From Bolinopsis microptera (Eukaryota > Ctenophora > Tentaculata > Lobata > Bolinopsidae), in NCBI RefSeq assembly GCF_026151205.1, contig NC_087074.1, positions 8,411,726 through 8,475,725 of the forward strand: a stretch of 64,000 nucleotides of DNA, read 5' to 3'. The position numbers and the translations under genes were made by a program. This document shows positions 56,751-64,000 of the stretch, piece after piece; position 1 is the stretch's first letter; every line of letters begins with the position of its first letter. Below the pieces are notes generated by a model. The model did not search any database and was not told the DNA's origin. It was given only the letters and a program-made list of their open reading frames with translations.

Positions 56751-59700
56751 TCATATGCGAACCTCATCAATAATCTTACTGAGCTGAGGAATTTTTATGT
56801 AAACGTCCGTTCCGATGCCCGGCATCGTCTGGAACTCCAACTTCCCTTTTACAAACCCAACGTACGCACGGGATACTGGAATTCCAACGCCGAATCCAGC
56901 TAATGAACTGAAAATAAAATAGAATTACATAAAATAAAATAACACATTGTTTTGAGAAGATTCGATATAAGCTAACTGTGATTACTGGATTACATTACAA
57001 AAGCCACCAATGTTAGCTTTGCAATTTGCATGTATCTATGCCTGCGATCGAGCGGACACCGGCAGTGGAAGGTGCCTTGCGTGCGTCCTCCGTCGTGTTA
57101 ATTGCATGCAGTGGGCGCGCGCGGCAGCGCAGCATGATTCGAATATCGCGCTTTGTTGAACAGAGTTGTGAGTCAAGCGCGATACACAAATTAGCCCAGA
57201 AGACGTTTCCCTGAATTTTGTAGGGGATTTTGTAGGGGATTTCCTGGTCACGTCCCAGTACGGTTTTTTTTGTGTTGAATGTGAATCTTGCCCCCGTCAT
57301 GTAATTTGTCTATTTAATTGAGCTCTTACCAGTATTTTTCTACCTTATTCTAAATTTTTCTGAATTAAGCTATTAACAACTATGAATGAAATCAATTTTC
57401 GAGAATTGAGCAAGAAATTAGGTCAGACATAGAGTATATATACTCTATGTAGTATACATATATACTATATAGGGCTAGCCGCAAGCGTGCTAAAAATGGG
57501 GGCAAGAAATAGGGGCGTGCCACATCGCCTCGGTCACATACAGTGTGTGAATGGATATATGGCGTGAGGGCTGATTTTAACTACTACTGACAATAATGAT
57601 AGAGAGTTTAGATAAACAATCACGCATACGACGTGCATATTATATTCCTCAATAACATAAATTGTAATCGCATCTAAGAATAGAAAACAGAGATCAATCC
57701 AATGACGATCACAGGTTGGTTTAACTAGCATAAGCTAATCATAGTTTTTAAAAAGTGGCGTCATTTTAACTGACCACGTTCGAGTAAGATTTTAAGTGTT
57801 TGTGAAAATCCACGATATTTTGCATGTCACTTTATTCGTACACTTTCAAAAAATAAGAAATATTCCACCCTAAGTGGTGGTTTACGAGAACGATTTATGT
57901 GAACGTACCTTCCCTGATCCTGAACTCCAGTGCTGACTAAATCACCAAAAGCATGGGAGTACTCCTCCTCCGGCTTGAAGGATGTGTAACAGTAGTTCTG
58001 TATTTGATTTAAGACACTGTCCGGCATTCCCATCCCTCTGTCACTTATCCTGAAATAATGATCGTTTTTAGGTTTGCATATCTACGATTAGTGCACTGTA
58101 GGTTGACAAGAATTGTAGTTTTACACCCTAAGTTCGCTAGAGATAACCTTTTCCCGAACTACAGTCCAGGTAGTGGTTACAGTGCTGCACGCCGCCGTTT
58201 TTATTTCAAAACGGCGGCGGCGCGGTTTAAATCTTCGGTGGTGGCGGCGTAATCGACGTGGGGTCACGTGATTTCGCAGATTAAATTTCCCTCTAGAATA
58301 ATGCCATGAGGAGAGCAATTTTTTTGGAGAGCAAAATATCGACATTAGCGATGCCTGCGACAGTAAATAATATGGTTTGAAATGTTGGAAATTTCGTTCA
58401 AAGAATTCTTGCCAAAATTACGAAACGGCGCATTTGGCGTATAAACAGGTTCACGCCGTGTACGCCGTTTGAAAACGGCGGCATGGCCGAAAAATCATCG
58501 GCGGCGGCGTGCAGCAGTGAGTGGTTACACCTGATATCAATGAGGAGTGAGGACTGATCCTCTTGTAACTAAGTAATCCCATCACGTACATGGCTCTTGA
58601 ATCCCGTGATTTTAAAGCGACTCTTGTTGAACACAGAACATCCTTACGCACATCGACTATACTTCTCTTGTATCCGTACGTGTCGGACTACAATTCTACG
58701 GAGCAGTACGTGACGAACTTTAGTGCATGTTGACTAAAGCAATTGTACCGATATTTGGAATATCTGCACGGTGCTAAAACAATGCAACTTGCGTATATCA
58801 AAATCTCATACTTGGATAAGAACCAAACAATTTAACGGATTTTCCGGTTAGTTTGAGGTAAGATTTGTGCTTACATCTAGAATACTCATACAACTATATT
58901 TACTAATGACTACCATTACTTAATATCTATTGATAGCGTCGAATCGCGAGGAACTTCTGAGTTTTCATTCAATTGTAGCCACATTTTTTCAGTGAAATGA
59001 ATTTAAAAATCTCCCAAGTCGGCTCACTGTTCATACATTGGTTGCAATATAATTAATAGGACACTTTCAGGATGTTACACGTGTAAAGTATTGGGTATAT
59101 ATTAATGTACTAAGGAATGTGACAGAAACCGTAATCCCACATCTATTTAAAGACATCTAAGAAAGCACATACCGGCCTTGTACATTGTACAATGTACAGT
59201 GTACAATGTAGGAAATAAAATTAGTTTTCCTCTCAGTAAGGCACAGTTCGGTTAGTCCAAGAACAACGCAGATGTTACCTTGTAAAGTTTAAGCCATATT
59301 CTTACATTCTGCACATTCGACATATCCAAAATGCAGACGGAAGTACAATACATACACCATTGTACACTAATTTACCGTACACAAAAGCTTTCTCATGATA
59401 CTTATTTCTTAGACTTGATCAATAGAACCGATAAACTTACGTATTTCAGGCATCTCTACAAATAATACTGTCAAACCCAAAGAGTTCATTCTGGCAAAAC
59501 ACCATGGGCTTATATATAATCAAATTTCATGTACACTGTCCCACGCACAGTTCTATATAAATTAGGCGTGCTATCATCAACAAACCTACTGAGTCAATAG
59601 TCCGTAACTCATGTTTTAAAGAAGTGGCACTTCGACTACGTAGTAATTTTTCCTTCATTAGTGCTGGAAATTTTCCAATGACGATGATATTTCTGCAAGC

Positions 59701-60321
59701 TTTAACAGCACAGTCTCAGCTTTCTAAAGTACTACTCAACACCTTTAAGGGGGCAACCTCAAAACCCAATCTCAACCCTCCCTACACTGCTCACAACATT
59801 AATCTGAAGTTTTACACCAAATTAAACTAGCCTTAAAACCCAAGACCCGTTTAAACATTAAACAGCAAATTCTAGCCCAGGCTTCATTTTATCATCATGA
59901 TATTATACCTTGGCACACGTACACTGAATTAGTCCTACACGATTCCGTTCATATTGTAAGTTTTTTTCACTAATTGTTTATGCTGCTAGTCATTATTTTA
60001 ATTTCTATCCGGAAAATAAAGAGTCATATCGATTACTGCCTAAACAATCATGCGACTTTGATTATATGTTGTTCAACGAATGGGCCGAATCAATATCCAT
60101 TGATTTAATTTCAATCGTAAATCTGATTGATTTTATGATACAGAAATATGCCACTTTGATTATGGTGCTGAAGGAGGAGGTATTATAATCCAAAAAGCAA
60201 GCTTTTCTTTTTCCCTAGGAATCCGAGTCAATAACTAGTCTGGATCATATTTTTCAAAGACAGACAACATTGTGACCTTTCATTAGAATAAACAATCTAA
60301 ATAGTTGCAATATTATCATAG

Positions 60322-60360
<39 letters not shown>

Positions 60361-63300
60361 ATGGCTGAGTAGGATAACTACATGGAATAGCTCTACCATC
60401 AAGAAGATACTAGACAAACTACCTTCTAGAATCTTAACACCAGTGTTCCAGTAACCAGATACCAGTAACCGTATTATTAAATTTGGGGAATGGCACCACG
60501 AGTTATTCTCTGGGGATTGAAACCTTCACAATCTACGACACGTATTATTATTATTGTTATCTAATATTACCCACAGGAGGTAGGTACACTGCACAAAATA
60601 TGTAATACAGATTTTACGTTGTATTATATTAAAATGTTATAATTAACATTATTATAAGGACTTCCACTGCCCACTGGACTAGTATAGTGTAATAACTTAA
60701 TAAGTATCATATAAATATAATTGTTAATTGTAGCTGTGATGAAATTCACTTTATGTCTGTGACACTGAGAGAATAATGAGGATTTATTGCTGAACCGGTA
60801 TAAATATGTTGCGTTGGAAAAATATGCGGCGAAAATATCCGTAACAAAGTAAGAAGGCGAATGTAAATAATAAATATAACCTGACCGGTAACGCAATTGA
60901 AATTTCCTGTGATAAATTAGATAAATTTAAATTGATGTTTAAAAACGAACCGGATAGTCCAGAAATCAGGCGTGTTACAGATAGTACATATAATAGGGGG
61001 CTTGTCCACTTGGTGCATGTTGGCTTCAACCGTCGCTCTGAGATTTATAGGTAATTAATTACATAATTCTTAAGCTTACGTGCCGATATAAGACACGCTT
61101 CACTTGCTTCATGTTAATTTGAAATTACTCAGTCTTTAATAACGGCCCATGGCTCACGTGAAAATTAGAAAGATTCTAAAATTCCTTTGAATAAAAACTG
61201 GAATTCCATAAAAACTGGAATTCCTTAAAAATAAACTGGAATTCCTTAAAAACTGGAATTCCTTAAAAACTGGAATCCGACTCACCTGAAACTATTTTTC
61301 AATATCTCCCTCAGAACGTAGTCGATAATATTAGGAATAAAAGCTACTCTAGTCTCCGCATGTCCGTCAATAAGCACCTCAGGCAACGTGTCCATGTAGA
61401 CATTCTGACACACATTCCTGGAAATATGAGGATTCATTTCGCCATTTCTATGTAAGTATGTGAGTGCTCTACAAGTTATTGGGACGAAAGAATAAACTGA
61501 TTACAACATTACAAATCCATTACACTTATTATGAAAGCGATGTAACAGAATCGATATTTTCTAGTCCCCATTCATCGCAGTCTGGTAGTTTTACTGCCTC
61601 TAAAATATGTCATTTTTTACCTATTTTCATATCAGCTCTTCTCAATATCAACATTTAAACATTACGCCATGTTCATTACGTTACAATTTAATCAATTATC
61701 GCTAAAATTGTGCATATTTTAACAAACAATTGTTTTTTCTTACGCAGCGAAAGTAGCGTTCTTCATAATGATCTTCTTAAGAGAGAGTTCAGTGTTCACT
61801 TCACTTATGTACCCTACCTGAAAGCAGTTTCAACGTGTTGCTATGTCAACACGCTATTGCTATTCCCTAAAAATAGATTTATGTATTTGAATACTGTAAA
61901 TTTACATCAAAATGAAATTGTTGATACTAATTTGGATATTCTTTGCGCTAAACAACGATTTGAGAATCTTAATAACTACAAGATCAAGGATGGGCCAAGG
62001 ATGCAGCTGATGCTTACCATATCCTGCATATGAAGTTTACAGCATAATATGAACACTTCCAGCATATGAATTTTCTCAGCATATGAAATTTTCCAGCAAA
62101 TGAATTTTTTCCAGCATATGACAATTTCTATTTTATAAAATACATGAAATGGATAAAAAAAACATTAAGAATATTTACCCTGGTCACGTGCATGGACAAG
62201 TGGTGACGTGCAAGTATTCTGTTACCCAGTCTGTTCAGTACTATGTGATCCATCAGCTTCTTCACTGTATTTTGCTGAAATCATGTCTGTGTTAATTGGC
62301 AGGGGATAACAGAAGTGTACCTGAACTCTGAACAATAGTAATTGAAAACGTTAACTTGAAATGTGTTTACTGGATACTAAACTGGTCAACAAATTAAAAC
62401 CATTTTCACTTATCTGAATGGTAACTTAAACAAGAATTTTCACCCTCCTCGCAGATAAAAATATTGATGAGAACTCACAAAATTATCGCCTTTGAAATTG
62501 GGCTGACTATCATGTATTCCCTTAGAAAGGAGCAGAATTATATCTTTTAAGTCGTCTAGAATTCCGCTCAGAGCCTCGTTAAACGTGTCCACATCTCCTA
62601 AACTGAAAAAGAGAGAGCATGTGGGATTGGTTCACAGTATGTGTTTTTTTTATGATCTGGACTTGAAGAATATATATTTGTTCACATCATTTGTCATACA
62701 ATTTGTTTTTCTATCCTAAACGTGAGCAACTCACGAACTATGATTGTAGTAAGATTCTTACCTCTGAATTTTCTGCTGGTTAAGCATGTCCGAAAAAGCG
62801 TGCATGTACAGGTCCAGAACCCGCTTGATGTCTGCATTTGTCAGTAATATGTAGGGTAGGTTCTAAAAAATGCGATCGTTAGAAAAGGCAGTATAACCGC
62901 TGTTTGGTTAACCTGAACATTTAAAGTTAGTTTTATTGATCTTAATGTTAGTTCAGATTGTTAAACTCACAACATCTTAATCCCCAGCTCTGAAACTTGA
63001 TCATAAGGAATGTGTTATACTTACGATATGAAATGTTATCTCTGATCATTATGTACAGTGTGCACCTGCATAATATTATGTAGTCAGTTTGAGGTTAGTA
63101 AATGAGTAAATTTCAAAGAGTTCAATAAGTACCCACTACCCTCGCTAAATTTTAAATTCTGTGACTGATATAGCAACCAAATGGTAACGTTTTGCTGAAC
63201 TATATCAGACTGATTAATCATAATTATTATACCTTAGGAGACATATTCATATTCAACATTATTATATCTGACATGATAATGACATCATCATTTCATCAAT

Positions 63301-63893
63301 TGATCGACAAGAATGTGGAATTGTTTTGTAAAATCCTCAACTCTGGTACTATGTAAAATGTAAATATGTCTTCTGAGGTAGTTGGTTTACACAGTGCGCC
63401 ATAAGGTGAAGCTAATGTGAAGACACAAGTTGATGAGGTCTATTATATTATACGAGTGGTCTTAGAAACACTATAGCCTGGCTCAGCTCCATCATTTTAT
63501 TAAAATTGTAGAGTAATCGTTAACACATCTTGAAGTAATAAAGACGTGTTAGTATGTTATGGTAAACAAGTAATCATTTGTACATATTTTTTACATTTGT
63601 GTATATATTATAATCATTTTACCAAAGTTGGAATTTTCTGGTAGGTACAAAAGCTGTTTAAGTCATATAAATAATCTTCCGATACAGTAGAAAAGAAATT
63701 ATCGAACTTTCAAATACTGATAAAAATGATTTTCAATGACATGATGATTGTTAATTACCTGAAGGTCCATGATCACTTTCGCAATCCTGACCAGAAATTC
63801 CTTGTGCATAAAGTGGCAGCTCCGGATAAGCTTGTTCTTATCTCTGCTCCGAGATTCCTTCATCAGCATGCCAATCGTAGGCTCGTTTATTGG
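56751..63893 (-). CDS. BCKDK: BCKDK-like mitochondrial kinase, partial at 5' end
   Basis: Kinase of the PDK/BCKDK family, which phosphorylates and inactivates mitochondrial branched-chain ketoacid dehydrogenase E1. Exons in transcript order: 63893-63759, 62862-62762, 62602-62479, 62274-62179, 61417-61286, 58049-57909 and 56907-56751 (stop TGA). The first three give the helical regulatory domain (HKEFLVRIAKVIMDL, NLPYILLTNADI, LLSKGIHD). Next come GNRILARHHLSMH, the N-box-like YVLREILKNSF, the ATP-site ISDRGMGMP, then SLAGFGVGIPVSRAY and GIGTDVYIKIP. GIGTDVY favours BCKDK over PDK (usually GFGTDA). Two expected segments were not found: about 26 residues before NVCQNVY and about 30 before ISDRG. 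The targeting N-terminus lies beyond the window. Confidence 0.87.
58181..58520. mobile_element. hAT-like MITE with 8-bp duplication
   Basis: A 340-bp element in a BCKDK intron. The exact 8-bp flanks GTGGTTAC stand at 58173-58180 and 58521-58528. The ends are inverted (GTGCTGCACGCCGCCG against CGGCGGCGTGCAGCA), with internal AAAACGGCGGC motifs in both orientations. An 8-bp target duplication is the hAT hallmark. Not coding. Confidence 0.85.
60323..60360. repeat. (AGTT)n microsatellite
   Basis: About nine perfect copies of AGTT in a BCKDK intron. Confidence 0.9.
61194..61277. repeat. 17-bp tandem array next to a BCKDK donor
   Basis: Five copies of AAAAACTGGAATTCCTT-type units end within ten bases of the donor (CTCAC on the plus strand) of exon 61286-61417. 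Confidence 0.85.
61430..62130. other. BCKDK intron with a 19-bp tandem array
   Basis: Plus-strand frames at 61710-62033 show no recognised homology. At 62022-62126 an irregular tandem of CAGCATATGAATTTT units (five to six copies) is seen. The expected kinase exon between 61417 and 62179 could not be located. Confidence 0.55.
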
Positions 63894-64000
63894 CTGAAAA
63901 TAACACAGTTCAGTTTCACGATTTCAAGTTTCCCGATTTCACGATTCAAAGTTTTAGAATAAAAAATAATAATGGATCAAGTAATTGTGTTATAAGCACA

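Noticed and set aside
58895-59010. Possible missing BCKDK exon on the minus strand (reads ATIE, then VVIS before a GTAAGC donor)
   Set aside because: Stop codons interrupt it, there is no acceptor in the right place, and the similarity is limited to a few residues.
61710-62033. 107-codon plus-strand ORF within a BCKDK intron
   Set aside because: No homology recognised and it ends in a tandem repeat; a decayed element is possible but unsupported.

Overview
This window looks like nuclear DNA of an invertebrate animal. It is AT-rich, with genes broken into many short exons joined by GT-AG introns and a dense population of short DNA transposons. Five genes can be read. Four match animal families: a PLAC8/cornifelin-like protein, GMPPA, FAAH2 and a branched-chain ketoacid dehydrogenase kinase (BCKDK). 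The fifth is unrecognised. FLYWCH/MULE transposons, LINE relics and the FAAH2-type amidase suit a cnidarian, mollusc or similar lineage, but the sequence alone does not place the species. No bacterial operon, CRISPR array, rRNA or tRNA gene was recognised.

Layout. 1-5.3 kb: LINE relic, duplicated repeats and a 2 kb inverted-repeat element. 5.7-6.4 kb: single-exon PLAC8-like gene (+). 7.05-12.86 kb: six 3' exons of GMPPA (+). Its fifth visible exon-intron boundary has expanded into 25 tandem 43-bp copies, each carrying a splice donor. 13-37 kb: repeat-rich stretch with Harbinger-like elements, two FLYWCH/MULE transposons, decayed LINEs and homopolymer G/C runs of up to 64 bases. 37.2-49.3 kb: complete 12-exon FAAH2-like gene (+, 619 residues by my splice model). 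A 1.36 kb near-perfect palindrome sits in its seventh intron, and a second, damaged copy of exon 9 lies downstream of the first. 53.8-55.7 kb: unknown four-exon gene (+). 56.75-63.9 kb: BCKDK (-), running off the right edge and convergent with the unknown gene.

The genes do not form a pathway: GMPPA belongs to GDP-mannose metabolism, FAAH2 hydrolyses fatty-acid amides, BCKDK regulates branched-chain amino-acid breakdown, and PLAC8-like proteins are membrane- or cortex-associated. The main interest lies in how repeats interact with splicing and in possible assembly artefacts. I saw no convincing new multi-gene system. The nearest candidate is a MULE element that carries a second, intact 247-codon ORF between the same inverted repeats.
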